Shown here: positions 9,131 through 17,065 of the stretch, in pieces
Layout of the letters: every line of letters begins with the position of its first letter
Numbering within the stretch: position 1 is the stretch's first letter
DNA from: Microbulbifer celer
GTDB taxonomy: Bacteria; Pseudomonadota; Gammaproteobacteria; Pseudomonadales; Cellvibrionaceae
DNA length: 64,000 bases
Assembly: GCF_020991125.1 (NCBI RefSeq)
Contig: NZ_CP087715.1
Coordinates: 3,697,501 to 3,761,500, forward strand
Reading direction: 5' to 3'
The notes under the pieces: generated by a model
Told to the model about the DNA's origin: nothing
Seen by the model: the letters and a program-made list of their open reading frames with translations, nothing else
Database searches by the model: none
Position numbers and translations under genes: made by a program

Positions 9131-9541
9131 TCAGCTGTATTGCAGACGGTTACTGAGCCCGTGAAGTATCTGCATAGCCTGGCTGGCATCCCTGTCCGCC
9201 ACCAGAATGTGTTCGTGTACCCGCGCCGATACTACATTCGCATGTATTCCGGCCTCGGCGAGTTCCCGCACGATGGTCGCGGCCACCCCCGGCACCTGCA
9301 GATCCTGTGAGAACTTCAGGGTAATCTGTCGGTACTCCCCTTCACAGGTCAGTTGTTCTGCCTGGGCAATTTGTTCCGGCAACAGCCCACAGAGCCCCTC
9401 CCTTTCGCGAAAGATACATAAGCATTCGTCTAATAGTGCGCGCATCTGGTGGTCTTCCAGGGAACACAGCGCGAGCTTTTCCCGGTGCAGAACCGGGGTC
9501 AGACGCAGCAGGAACTGATCGATCTTTACCTGTGCATTCAT
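9131..9541 (-). CDS. ACT-domain-like small protein
   Basis: 136 residues starting MNAQVKIDQFLLRLTP. The first half is helical. The second half, from about residue 60, has the beta-alpha-beta pattern of ACT regulatory domains, for example YRQITLKFSQDLQVPGVAAT and VVSARVHEHILVADRDA, typical of small stand-alone ACT proteins that may sense amino acids. I place the start at this ATG because upstream in-frame codons read as a different, low-complexity composition. The Shine-Dalgarno is weak. Confidence 0.75.
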   Translation of the reverse strand: MNAQVKIDQFLLRLTPVLHREKLALCSLEDHQMRALLDECLCIFREREGLCGLLPEQIAQAEQLTCEGEYRQITLKFSQDLQVPGVAATIVRELAEAGIHANVVSARVHEHILVADRDASQAMQILHGLSNRLQYS

Positions 9542-9575
9542 CCAACTGGCCTCTGTTAGGTAATTGGCAACTCGG

Positions 9576-10535
9576 TCATTGCTTTGTGGTTTTCTTGTCG
9601 GCGGATTCTGTCGCAGTTTCGGGTTTGTCAGGAGCGGGGCCGAACTTCTCCCCCTCAAATTCCGGTTCACCTTCCACCGGGGTGGTATCAACCGGATCCG
9701 CAGCCATCTGCGCTTCCAGCTCCCAGTTGTCCAGAACGGTATCAATGTCTTTTTCCAGCGCCATACTGGGGAATTCCGGACAGGGAGCATCCTTCTCCGG
9801 GTTGTGCCAGCTGGAAATCGGCGCGACGAAGACCACCAGGGATTTGTGCAGATAATTGCGGCCGATACTGGCCTCGGTCCAGGTGGTCTGCCAAGCGTAC
9901 TTGCCCTTGACGGCGTAATCGCTCTCGTAGGATTTCAGGGTGAGGAAATAGGGATAAACCTTGCCACCGCGACACACGATACGGCGCTCGGTCTTGATAT
10001 TGGCCATCTGGGTAAACGGATCAAAATACCAGCGGATATCGTATCCGTAGGCAAATTTCATCTCGCCACCGCGTTCGCTGAACGCATAGGATCGCCCGGT
10101 GCCGTCGGCATTCAGGCTCCACACATGCTGCGCCTCGCCGTCGCGGGAGATCAGCCAGTTGCCTACCCACTGATCGGCAGTCAGGCGCGATTCTGTCTGC
10201 CAGCCGGGGTACTCCCCCGCTTCTGTTTGTTTCCGCTCGGATTCAGGATCGGCTTTTCCCGGCTTGGCCGGGTCTTCGGCAACTGCAATGAACTCGCCAT
10301 TCACGGTGCCGGCCTGAGCAGGAATCGCCGCCGGCTCGCCGTCACCGCGAACGAAATTCACGTCCAGCGTGCTGTGGCTCGCCGGGGCAACACGGTCGGC
10401 GGCCAATTTTTGCGATCCGGCGGGAGGAGGAGTCCCGACTGCGGTGTCGCCGGCCGAATCCCCTGCAGCGGTAGCCAGTGGTGGGGCCGCCAGAATCGCG
10501 ACCATAAAGCTGAGAATAAAACGTCGCTGCTTCAC
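9576..10535 (-). CDS. Secreted protein of unknown function, paralogue of the next gene
   Basis: I choose a GTG start giving 319 residues with the signal peptide MKQRRFILSFMVAILAAPPLATAA. A Pro/Glu/Ala-rich linker is followed by a domain (WVGNWLISRDGEAQHVWSL, then ADGTGRSYAF) that aligns with WAGNWLVVGNGDEQLVWQL in the neighbour. It ends with an acidic, Lys/Thr-rich tail. It is predicted to be periplasmic or exported. No catalytic motif is recognised. The ribosome site is weak, so the exact start is uncertain. Confidence 0.7.
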   Translation of the reverse strand: MKQRRFILSFMVAILAAPPLATAAGDSAGDTAVGTPPPAGSQKLAADRVAPASHSTLDVNFVRGDGEPAAIPAQAGTVNGEFIAVAEDPAKPGKADPESERKQTEAGEYPGWQTESRLTADQWVGNWLISRDGEAQHVWSLNADGTGRSYAFSERGGEMKFAYGYDIRWYFDPFTQMANIKTERRIVCRGGKVYPYFLTLKSYESDYAVKGKYAWQTTWTEASIGRNYLHKSLVVFVAPISSWHNPEKDAPCPEFPSMALEKDIDTVLDNWELEAQMAADPVDTTPVEGEPEFEGEKFGPAPDKPETATESADKKTTKQ

Positions 10536-10677
10536 GGCATCAACCCAATTGTGGTTGCGTTTTATTCTTCCCTGAATAATTGGAGTGTGTCGGTATGGGG
10601 TTCCAGCCCGCAGGTCCTCGCGGTGCCGGAACCGGATCGCTGCCTTGCTCACAACGGATCAACCTGCAGTTGCTGGA

Positions 10678-11220
10678 TCAGTTGTCGTTGGCTGCGGTCT
10701 GCTCGGGGATATCGCGCTCACTGTACAGGTTCGGGCACTCGGCGCCGTGACTCGGGGTTTCCCAGTCGGCAAGACGACGCTGGAAGGCGAGAATCCCGCC
10801 GTTGTGCTGCCGCCAATGTCTGCCGTCGATCACGTTGAAGTCTAGGGTCACCGGACTCCAGCCGGTAAATTGCGCATACACCATGCCAGCGTTGCAGTGC
10901 AGGGTACCGCCGGTGCGAATGCGCACGGTATTGCCCTCAATGCGCCAGGAAATGGCGAATCCGTGGCTCAGCTGGCCATCGGCTTTAAAACCGTGGGCAT
11001 AGCCGGAACCGTCGGCCTTCAGCTGCCAGACCAACTGCTCATCGCCATTGCCTACCACCAGCCAGTTACCGGCCCAGCGCTCGGCGGCGGCCAGATCCGG
11101 GGTCTGCTCCTGGGCGGCAGCGACCGCCGGTAAAAGAAAAAATACTGTCATGACCAGGGCATAGGCCTGCAGCAGGGATAGAAGAACGGGACGGAAGGAA
11201 TACTGACGCAACAACTTCAT
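10678..11220 (-). CDS. Secreted protein of unknown function, short paralogue
   Basis: 180 residues with an N-terminal signal segment (MKLLRQYSFRPVLLSLLQAY, hydrophobic to about residue 35, cleavage likely after AVAAA). The mature part holds the motif WAGNWL-(x)4-G-x-Q-x-VW-x-L-x-ADG-x-G, plus WRIEGNTVRIRTGGTLHCNAG, shared in outline with the preceding minus-strand paralogue. It lies 142 bases upstream of that gene on the same strand. Tandem duplication is the simplest explanation. Function is unknown. Confidence 0.75.
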   Translation of the reverse strand: MKLLRQYSFRPVLLSLLQAYALVMTVFFLLPAVAAAQEQTPDLAAAERWAGNWLVVGNGDEQLVWQLKADGSGYAHGFKADGQLSHGFAISWRIEGNTVRIRTGGTLHCNAGMVYAQFTGWSPVTLDFNVIDGRHWRQHNGGILAFQRRLADWETPSHGAECPNLYSERDIPEQTAANDN

Positions 11221-11421
11221 GCGGCACTCTTCTCTGTTGGGGAAATTACAACTGGCGGTTATTTGAACCGTCTAAATAAAAGACTAGTCGTAAATCTCAA
11301 CAGTGGCAGCGAATGCGACAATTTTCTTTGAATTCGCGCCAAGCGACATTAAGCATTGCGTAAAAAATGGACAGACAGAAAAACTGATGCGCGTTCGATC
11401 ATTATATCGGTGAAGCCGCGG

Positions 11422-12678
11422 TCAGCGGCGTCGCGGGCGCAACAGTTTTATCCACAGCAACCAGCCCACGCCGGCGGCGGAGACCAACAGCAGGATCGCC
11501 CAGCCATCACTCCAGCCCCGTGCCGATGGCTGCAGTTGATTGCGTGCGCGGATCACCGCGGTGGTGAGCGTCTGAAAACGCTCGACTACCTCATTCTCCG
11601 GCCCCTGGGACAAGATCAACTGGCGCAGATCTTGCCACTGCCGGGTGATCTGGCGCGCCAATGCGGGGTCGCGGGCTTCCAGCTCACTGCTTACCGGGGC
11701 GAAGCCCTCGCGCTGGGCAAGGACCAACTGGTGGTAGGCTGCTGCACTGTCACCGCCGCGAAACGCGGTCTGGGCCTGCTGCAGCAAGCCGGCTGCGCGG
11801 GTCAGCGGGTGCTGCATATCCCGCGCGCGCTGTGGGTAAGCTCGCCACCACATCAGGGCCTGGCGCGCGTCCTGGGGCAGCTCCGCCGGCCGCACGGTAG
11901 CCACACCCGGCTGCACCACCAGCCCCGGATAGCGTTTGGCCAGCCCCAGCGGCGGCATCCTTGGTGGCGCGGCGAACCCCGCCACCACAACCGCCAACGC
12001 CCAGCGCTGACGACTGCTCAGGTCGCCATCAATGACCGGACCGTGCACATCGTCGCGGTGGGGGTCGATAGCGTTGTACAGATCGTAGAGGCTGAAGCCC
12101 GCCATCCGGCTGCGATCGGCAAAATCCGCATTCACTGCTGTGCCCGCCACCGATGCACCCGCATCACCGTGACATCGACTGCAGCGAGCCCGATACAGTC
12201 CGCGCCCCTCTTCCGCCGTGGGTAACAGTTCCGCTGGAGACCGCGGCAGTTGGTACAAAGCGGCGAGGCGATCGGCGGCGGTATTGGCGCGACGCCGGAC
12301 GGTTTCCGCATCAGCACGCCGCTCTATGGCCGTGCGTAAATCTTTCAGGCTGCGCGTAAGCTGTCCTCGACCGGGTCTATCCGGCAGCGACGCCAATAAT
12401 GCTTCCACCTCGTCCACATGTCCGCGAAGCTGGGCGAGTAACTGCATATCTCCGGAATTCTCTCCGGTGGCTACTTGAGAATAATCCGCAGCGATATACG
12501 ACAGCTGACTGACGGCGCGCGCCACCAGCACCTCGGTGCTCTCTTCGGCACTCTCCTCAGTAATCTCCGCCTGTGTTGGCAGCGCCGGCTCCCGACCGAG
12601 CGCCCATGCGCTGACGCAGAGACTCAGCACCAACAACAGTGTCGGCGGCAGGGAACGGGAGGGGCGCTGATAAGGCAT
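11422..12678 (-). CDS. Membrane-anchored cytochrome c resembling the periplasmic half of FTR1 fusions
   Basis: 418 residues with a signal peptide, a helical domain (about 40-160, with VSQLSYIAADYSQ), a single c-type heme site CSRCH near residue 170, a second helical segment AAYHQLVLAQREGF around 310, and one C-terminal membrane helix (about 390-410) ending in RRR. This layout matches the N-terminal part of cytochrome c/FTR1 iron permease fusions, but the permease helices with their REGLE motifs are missing. It is therefore probably a stand-alone electron-transfer or iron-handling partner. The iron link is an inference. Confidence 0.75.
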   Translation of the reverse strand: MPYQRPSRSLPPTLLLVLSLCVSAWALGREPALPTQAEITEESAEESTEVLVARAVSQLSYIAADYSQVATGENSGDMQLLAQLRGHVDEVEALLASLPDRPGRGQLTRSLKDLRTAIERRADAETVRRRANTAADRLAALYQLPRSPAELLPTAEEGRGLYRARCSRCHGDAGASVAGTAVNADFADRSRMAGFSLYDLYNAIDPHRDDVHGPVIDGDLSSRQRWALAVVVAGFAAPPRMPPLGLAKRYPGLVVQPGVATVRPAELPQDARQALMWWRAYPQRARDMQHPLTRAAGLLQQAQTAFRGGDSAAAYHQLVLAQREGFAPVSSELEARDPALARQITRQWQDLRQLILSQGPENEVVERFQTLTTAVIRARNQLQPSARGWSDGWAILLLVSAAGVGWLLWIKLLRPRRR

Positions 12679-12717
12679 AGGCGTGTGGTACGAGCCCGAT
12701 AGCGGGAAATGCGTGAT

Positions 12718-12882
12718 CTAGTGGTCCATGCGGAAAATTCTGTAACCGATCACTTTGCCACAGACTCCAGGGCGACGCTGAAAAAGCTTGAATTAACGCT
12801 GCTAGTCCTGCGCTTTTTCAACGCCACCCTGGAGCCTGTGGCTGTGTGCTTTAGTTACCGAATTTTCCGCATGGACCACTAG
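12718..12882. repeat. 165-bp near-perfect palindrome, MITE-like (type D)
   Basis: About 70-base arms run from CTAGTGGTCCATGCGGAAAA to its complement, with a few mismatches, around a roughly 25-base centre. The ends are perfect for over 20 bases and carry CTAG. No coding capacity. It lies between the start of the cytochrome c gene and the dsbA terminator. The structure fits a miniature inverted-repeat element, but no partner transposase is in the window. Confidence 0.85.
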
Positions 12883-12965
12883 GTGTCGTGATTATTATCA
12901 GATTAGCAGCCTTGCCGGCCGCTTCCCGTCTACAACGCGGTTGCGTGCACAGAATGGGCGGACAC

Positions 12966-12988
12966 AAAAAACCCCGCGTTTGCGGGGT
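12966..12988 (-). terminator. Rho-independent terminator of dsbA
   Basis: A stem ACCCCGC/GCGGGGT with a 4-base loop is followed by a run of six Ts on the minus strand, 12 bases after the dsbA stop. Confidence 0.92.
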
Positions 12989-12999
12989 TTCGAGGCGAT

Positions 13000-13677
13000 T
13001 CAGCCCTTTTCAGCGCGCTCTTTGGCGATCAGGTAGTCCACCACATCCAGCATCAATTGCTGCCCGTTGGACTTGCCTTTGAAACCCGGGAAGGAGGTGC
13101 TGACCCGGTATTTGCCGGCCACTACCATTTCCGGGGTACCGGTGAGCTGGTAGGCCCGCTGTTTGGCCATACCCTGTTTGACCTTGCTGTTGATACCGAA
13201 AGAGTTCATCAGCTTGACCGCCTTGGCACCGTCGGCGCCGTGTTCATTGAACAGTGCCTCGATGGCCGACTCATCCGGCTTCCACTCGCGTCCGTCGCGG
13301 TTGGCAAACATTTTGCGCTGCTGGGCGATGGCGCTGAAGATCGGGCCGTGCAGCTGATCCAGCACGCCCATAGCTTCAGCGGTGTAGAACAGGCGCGCGT
13401 GCACCTCCATTACCGGCTGCCAGATGGCGGGGATTTTGTTCAAGGCCACATCCTGGGGCATGGTCTGCTGCCACTTTTTCAGCGGCGCCTCGAAGTGGTA
13501 GCAGTGGCCACAGCCGTACCAGAACAGTTCGGTGACTTCGATCTTGCTGTCGTCATCCTGAGCGACGGCCTGAGGCAGTACCTGATAATACTGACCTTCT
13601 TTGAATTTGCCCCCGGTGTCCTGGGCACAGGCGGCCAGGCTCAGCAGCATGGTGAAGAGTGCGACGACAGCTCTCAT
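13000..13677 (-). CDS. dsbA: Thiol:disulfide interchange protein DsbA
   Basis: 225 residues. A periplasmic oxidase that introduces disulfides into exported proteins. The active site is C56-G-H-C59 rather than the usual CPHC, and the cis-proline loop is TP at 181-182. The signal region reads LLSLAACAQD, which could be cut by signal peptidase I after ACA or be a lipobox around Cys17. GGAG lies before the ATG. It neighbours cytochrome c4, engB and polA as in Pseudomonas. Confidence 0.95.
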   Translation of the reverse strand: MRAVVALFTMLLSLAACAQDTGGKFKEGQYYQVLPQAVAQDDDSKIEVTELFWYGCGHCYHFEAPLKKWQQTMPQDVALNKIPAIWQPVMEVHARLFYTAEAMGVLDQLHGPIFSAIAQQRKMFANRDGREWKPDESAIEALFNEHGADGAKAVKLMNSFGINSKVKQGMAKQRAYQLTGTPEMVVAGKYRVSTSFPGFKGKSNGQQLMLDVVDYLIAKERAEKG

Positions 13678-13811
13678 GTTAGTAACTCCAAACTATTATT
13701 GTTTCCGGCACAGGGTAACCATCGCTCCCTGACGCCAGCCTGAATGTAGACAGCGGAGATTATTGAAGTTCCACACCCGGTTCGCAACCCGGGTGCGGCA
13801 GTCGGACACAC

Positions 13812-13838
13812 AAAGGCCGGTCAGAGACCGGCCTTTTT
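13812..13838 (-). terminator. Terminator after the cytochrome c4 gene
   Basis: A perfect 11-bp stem AAAGGCCGGTC/GACCGGCCTTT with a 3-base loop lies between the end of the cytochrome c4 gene and the dsbA start. The T-run is better on the plus strand (five), but the only gene ending here is on the minus strand. Confidence 0.8.
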
Positions 13839-13852
13839 ACTGCGGGCGCTGA

Positions 13853-14503
13853 TTAATCGGTCAACCCGGCAACGTAGTTGGCAACGGCCTTGATTTCGGC
13901 GTCAGACAACTGCTTGGCAACACTGCGCATCACCCGGGTCTCGCCATCGTTCTTGCGAGTGCCCTCGCGGAACGCCTTCAGCTGCTTTTCGACGTATTGT
14001 GCGTACTGTCCGGACAGGCGCGGATAGCCCGCAGGGGCATTACCCTTACCGGTAGGAGAGTGGCAGCCCATACAGGCGGGAACCCCGGATTCCGCGTTAC
14101 CGGCGCGGAAAATCTTGCGCCCCAGTTCCAGACCGTCCACGGTATCGCCGTTGTTCAGCATCACCGTGAACTCCTGGGAGCCGGACAGCTGGATGTTCTG
14201 GCTGGCAAAGAACGCCGCGATATCCTCGAGATCCTGGTCGCTCATATTATCGAGCTGACCCACCATCTCCGGTACTTCGCGCGCGCCGCTCTTGATATCC
14301 TGCAACTGCTTGTGCAGGTACTTCTCGCCGAGACCGGCGATTTTAGGAAAAGTCGGTGCCGGGCTGTTGCCATCCGGTCCGTGACAGGCAGCGCAGGCCG
14401 CAGCCTTGGTCTGTCCCGCGCTGGCATCTCCAGCAGCGTGGGCCATCTGCGCCACTGCCACCACCCCCAAAGCCAGTGCGGCCTTCTTTATAATGCTGTT
14501 CAT
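13853..14503 (-). CDS. Cytochrome c4 (diheme)
   Basis: 216 residues from the ATG at 14503. The signal peptide ends AQMAHA, followed by two homologous cytochrome c domains with CAACH at 37-41 and CMGCH at 144-148. Each domain has its distal Met later on. Cytochrome c4 is a periplasmic electron carrier feeding terminal oxidases, here plausibly the caa3/aa3 oxidase encoded at 30.5-33.3 kb. The longer in-frame extension upstream lacks a signal-peptide character and is rejected. It is divergent from engB. Confidence 0.95.
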   Translation of the reverse strand: MNSIIKKAALALGVVAVAQMAHAAGDASAGQTKAAACAACHGPDGNSPAPTFPKIAGLGEKYLHKQLQDIKSGAREVPEMVGQLDNMSDQDLEDIAAFFASQNIQLSGSQEFTVMLNNGDTVDGLELGRKIFRAGNAESGVPACMGCHSPTGKGNAPAGYPRLSGQYAQYVEKQLKAFREGTRKNDGETRVMRSVAKQLSDAEIKAVANYVAGLTD

Positions 14504-14687
14504 ACGTCGTCCTGTTGCGCGCTGAAATATTGCATCCGATCCGCGCCACCGCGGCGTACCTGCAGTGGCAACGAGGGTCCCGGATAGCCGTCCCCCGAAC
14601 GCAATTCCTGCGTTGGGCAATCTCGGGAGGCCCTTCAAACCGCGGCATTATATACTTGCGCGCCATTCGAGTGTACCGGGAAGCCAA

Positions 14688-15395
14688 ATGTCTGAATCCA
14701 ATTCTGAAAACCGTTCCGAAACCCGTCCTGAACCCACCCACGTAGAACGAATCAACTTTCGCCGCGCAGCCTTTTTGACCAGTGCGCCCACGCTGGAAGA
14801 GTGTCCGGAGGATTTTGGCGCCGAAGTCGCCTTTGCCGGGCGCTCCAACGCCGGAAAATCCAGTGCCATCAACGCGCTCACGGACAACAGCAAGCTTGCG
14901 CGCACCTCAAAAACGCCGGGCCGCACCCAGCTGATCAATTTCTTCAGCCTGGGCGAGCACCAGCGGTTGGTGGATCTGCCGGGGTATGGCTACGCAAAAG
15001 TCGCGCGCTCGATGAAAGACGAGTGGCAGCGGCACCTGGCGTTCTATCTGGAACAGCGGCGCTGCCTGAAGGGCCTGGTACTGCTTATGGATATCCGCCA
15101 GCCCCTGAAGGAGTTTGACCTGCACATGCTCACCTGGGCAGTGAATGCCGGCCTGCCGGCGCACATCTTGCTCACCAAGGGTGACAAGCTCAAGAACGGG
15201 CCGGCCAACAACACCCGCTTTGCGGTGGAAAAGGCACTCAAGGAACAGGAGCTGGACCGCGGGGTGACGGTACAGGTGTTCTCCGCCACCAAGCGCAAGG
15301 GACTGGATAAGCTGGAGCAGCGCCTGAATACCTGGCTGGCATTGCCGGCAGAGCCGGAAACAGCCGATGAGGAAGATGTCGGGACGGACGACTGA
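14688..15395 (+). CDS. engB: Ribosome biogenesis GTP-binding protein EngB/YihA
   Basis: 235 residues. An essential GTPase for 50S subunit assembly. Visible motifs are the P-loop GRSNAGKS at 51-58, the TPGRT switch I at about 76-80, DLPGYG from 96, TKGDK around 157 and FSATKRKG near the end. I start at the ATG at 14688; an N-terminal Ser/Glu-rich tail precedes the G domain. It is divergent from cytochrome c4 and points toward polA, the usual gammaproteobacterial order. Confidence 0.96.
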   Translation: MSESNSENRSETRPEPTHVERINFRRAAFLTSAPTLEECPEDFGAEVAFAGRSNAGKSSAINALTDNSKLARTSKTPGRTQLINFFSLGEHQRLVDLPGYGYAKVARSMKDEWQRHLAFYLEQRRCLKGLVLLMDIRQPLKEFDLHMLTWAVNAGLPAHILLTKGDKLKNGPANNTRFAVEKALKEQELDRGVTVQVFSATKRKGLDKLEQRLNTWLALPAEPETADEEDVGTDD

Positions 15396-15427
15396 TCTTC
15401 ACGGGTTCCGGAATCGGCGCCCGGCAC

Positions 15428-15610
15428 TCAATGTCGCAGCCCTGTGGCTTCCTCCTCCCTCAGGCTGTCCAGCAGTATCTGCCGCAGTGCCCGACGGGCG
15501 GTGGGCGTGAGCCCGCGCAGCTGTTCAGCGGTCAACTGCCTGCGGGCAATCAGGGAAACCAGTGTCTGCTGGTGAATCTGCACCTTCAGGTAGCGGTCGG
15601 ACGACGACAT
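15428..15610 (-). CDS. Small unknown protein (60 aa)
   Basis: It starts at an ATG with AGGAG nine bases upstream. The protein MSSSDRYLKVQIHQQTLVSL... is helical and basic, with LTAEQLRGLTPTARRALRQI resembling a small helix-turn-helix-like or protein-binding module; no family can be named. It follows the 147-residue gene by 47 bases on the same strand and is likely co-transcribed from the Fur-type promoter. It is convergent with engB. Confidence 0.65.
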   Translation of the reverse strand: MSSSDRYLKVQIHQQTLVSLIARRQLTAEQLRGLTPTARRALRQILLDSLREEEATGLRH

Positions 15611-15657
15611 TCCACTTTCTCCTCTGGCACCCCTGGCTGTTGCGCTGCCACTTCCCG

Positions 15658-16101
15658 CTAATGCACACGGGCGACCGCATTGGTGGTAGTACCGCGCCAC
15701 TGCTCGGGAATACTGGATTCCGCCATATACAGGGTGCGGATACAGTCTGCGGTCAGGTGATAGCGCTGCTTGTCACCGAGCTCCCGGGCCAGGCGCGAGC
15801 TGGCTCCCACGAGGATGTAGTTGCCGAGGCCGCTCTCCCCGCGCTGGCGGTAGGCCTCGATCAACTGGCGCGCGCAGTCGGTAAAACGCGTCGCCGCCAC
15901 CGAGTAGCCGGGGGCGCCGGCGGTCAGTAGATAACTGGCGAGCTCGAACGCGCACCCGAGATAAGGAATCGCCTGATCAAAGCTGCCCTCCTCACACAGC
16001 TCGGTGCCGCGCTCGGTCCAGTCGGTCCATGCCTGCTCGGCACGCTGGGGGTTGCTGGTGAGCCACTGGCGGTGATTCGCACACAGGTATTTCAAATTCA
16101 C
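15658..16101 (-). CDS. Unknown TPR-like protein under a Fur-type promoter
   Basis: 147 residues with a GTG start and GAGGAG seven bases before it. All-helical, with pairs resembling tetratricopeptide helices (AWTDWTERGTELCEEGSFDQ, then AIPYLGCAFELASYLL). No signal peptide. The promoter just upstream overlaps a Fur-box-like sequence, so the protein is probably made when iron is scarce. Its role is unknown. Confidence 0.72.
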   Translation of the reverse strand: MNLKYLCANHRQWLTSNPQRAEQAWTDWTERGTELCEEGSFDQAIPYLGCAFELASYLLTAGAPGYSVAATRFTDCARQLIEAYRQRGESGLGNYILVGASSRLARELGDKQRYHLTADCIRTLYMAESSIPEQWRGTTTNAVARVH

Positions 16102-16128
16102 GGCAAACTCCTCAATTCATGTCACATC

Positions 16129-16157
16129 ATGCTAATGCGAAGCATTATCATTTTCAA
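16129..16157 (-). promoter_or_regulatory. Promoter with overlapping Fur box
   Basis: Minus-strand TTGAAA and TAGCAT are 17 bases apart. Between them is AATGATAATGCTTCGCATTA, which fits the Fur pattern of GATAAT and inverted CATT modules and has an ATGC/GCAT dyad. Classic placement for iron-dependent repression of the gene starting at 16101. Confidence 0.65.
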
Positions 16158-16259
16158 ACAGATAGACCGCGATTGATGTGAATTGATCCGCCAAATTTCG
16201 TCTAGACTGAAATTAAGCCGCCCAAGAATCCCTGCGCCCATAAACCAGACGCAGCATTG

Positions 16260-16382
16260 GGCGAAGGTGCCGCTGCCGGGTACGTCCTTGCGAGACCTTC
16301 CGCGAGAGGGACCTCGCGGAAGAGCCCCCGTGGATGGGTTCACGGCGTGTCTCACAAGGACATACCCGGCAGCGGTACCGCC
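16260..16382. repeat. Palindromic element, family A copy 1
   Basis: The arms GGTGCCGCTGCCGGGTACGT... and the complement on the right pair over about 30 bases, with only wobble-compatible differences. The core holds a perfect hairpin CTTCCGCGAG/CTCGCGGAAG, then CCGTGGATGGGTTCACGGCG, then GTCTC pairing with GAGAC. It lies upstream of the Fur-controlled gene and downstream of the sRNA terminator. Confidence 0.88.
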
Positions 16383-16478
16383 ACAGAACCATCCAAACAA
16401 TTGGGTAGTGCTGTGGCGGGGTCTCCTTCGCATAGAGCAAAGAAGCCCGAACGAGGCTTGGACAAGCTTTGGAAAGGC

Positions 16479-16509
16479 AAAAAAAAGCCGGCAGATTGCA
16501 GCTGCCGGC
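16479..16509 (-). terminator. Strong Rho-independent terminator of the candidate sRNA
   Basis: A perfect 8-bp stem GCCGGCAG/CTGCCGGC with a 7-base loop is followed by eight Ts on the minus strand. No protein gene ends nearby on that strand, since polA has its own terminator 340 bases upstream. Confidence 0.92.
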
Positions 16510-16755
16510 CAGGGGTCAGTGCCCTTGGGGATGGGCACTTGGGAGACGTGTCCAGGGGGACGGACACGCCTTTGGGTTCTCACCCAGATTCCACTTCATC
16601 CGATGCAATCCATTCAGTACAAAGACTAAGCTGGGCCGCGTTGGTTCCCCACTCGGATTTTACGCCGAGCCGGTTTCCGTTCCCGGATACCGGCAATGTA
16701 TCCCACATTATCTTCCTTTGCGGGCATAAAATTCCGGATCTGAGACTTTGGTCGT
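16479..16755 (-). ncRNA. Candidate small RNA at the Spot 42 position downstream of polA
   Basis: A non-coding stretch on the polA strand, between the polA terminator and a strong Hfq-type terminator (GC stem plus eight Ts). Its 3' half has two tandem 7-bp hairpins, CGTGTCC/GGACACG (16547-16568) and AGTGCCC/GGGCACT (16518-16539), with 8-base loops GTCCCCCT and ATCCCCAA that could pair with Shine-Dalgarno sequences. The 5' half has hairpins at 16652-16669 and 16685-16703. A possible promoter is TTGCTC-16-TACACT (16762-16789). The 5' end is uncertain; a shorter RNA from about 16700 is possible. E. coli spf and Pseudomonas ersA occupy this site. Confidence 0.6.
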
Positions 16756-16844
16756 CAGCCCAGTGTAAAAATCACCCACCTGCGAGCAAAAAGCCACCAC
16801 AACAAATAAATTGATTTATTTTTGACCAACCCGTCCCTGCGGGC

Positions 16845-16875
16845 AAAAAAAAGCCCCGAGGGGGTAGTTCGGGGC
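16845..16875 (-). terminator. Rho-independent terminator of polA
   Basis: Stem GCCCCGA/TCGGGGC followed by eight Ts on the minus strand, about 190 bases after the polA stop. An AT-rich palindrome of AAAATT/AATTTT type lies between (about 16971-16990). Confidence 0.85.
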
Positions 16876-17065
16876 GAGGGGCTTCTGACTAAGCTTTTTG
16901 GGGGATGAAACGCAATCCAACGATCTTGCTAACTTAGAGAGGCGGTTTCTGCTGGAGTTCCGCCGCAGGTGAAAAAAATTAAAATTTTTTCTGCCCGCTT
17001 CTTCCCTCCGGCCCTGCTCCCTGGCTCCCATTGTTCCGCTCAGTCAGAGAATCCCCCAGTCTGGA

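Noticed and set aside
11356..12225. Long open frame on the plus strand opposite the cytochrome c gene
   Set aside because: It is antisense to a protein with a clear heme motif, signal and membrane anchor; its composition is Arg/His/Pro-rich shadow.
14504..14638. Extended N-terminus of the cytochrome c4 gene
   Set aside because: The extra 45 codons precede a perfect signal peptide and have no ribosome site.
16640..16720. Possible cobalamin-type riboswitch on the minus strand (GGGAA, GTAAAATCCG)
   Set aside because: Only short words agree; the B12 box and the ordered helices are not there, and a terminator rather than a B12-related gene follows.
16183..16814. Overlapping plus-strand frames across the palindrome and sRNA region
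   Set aside because: They read through repeats and hairpins and have no protein character.
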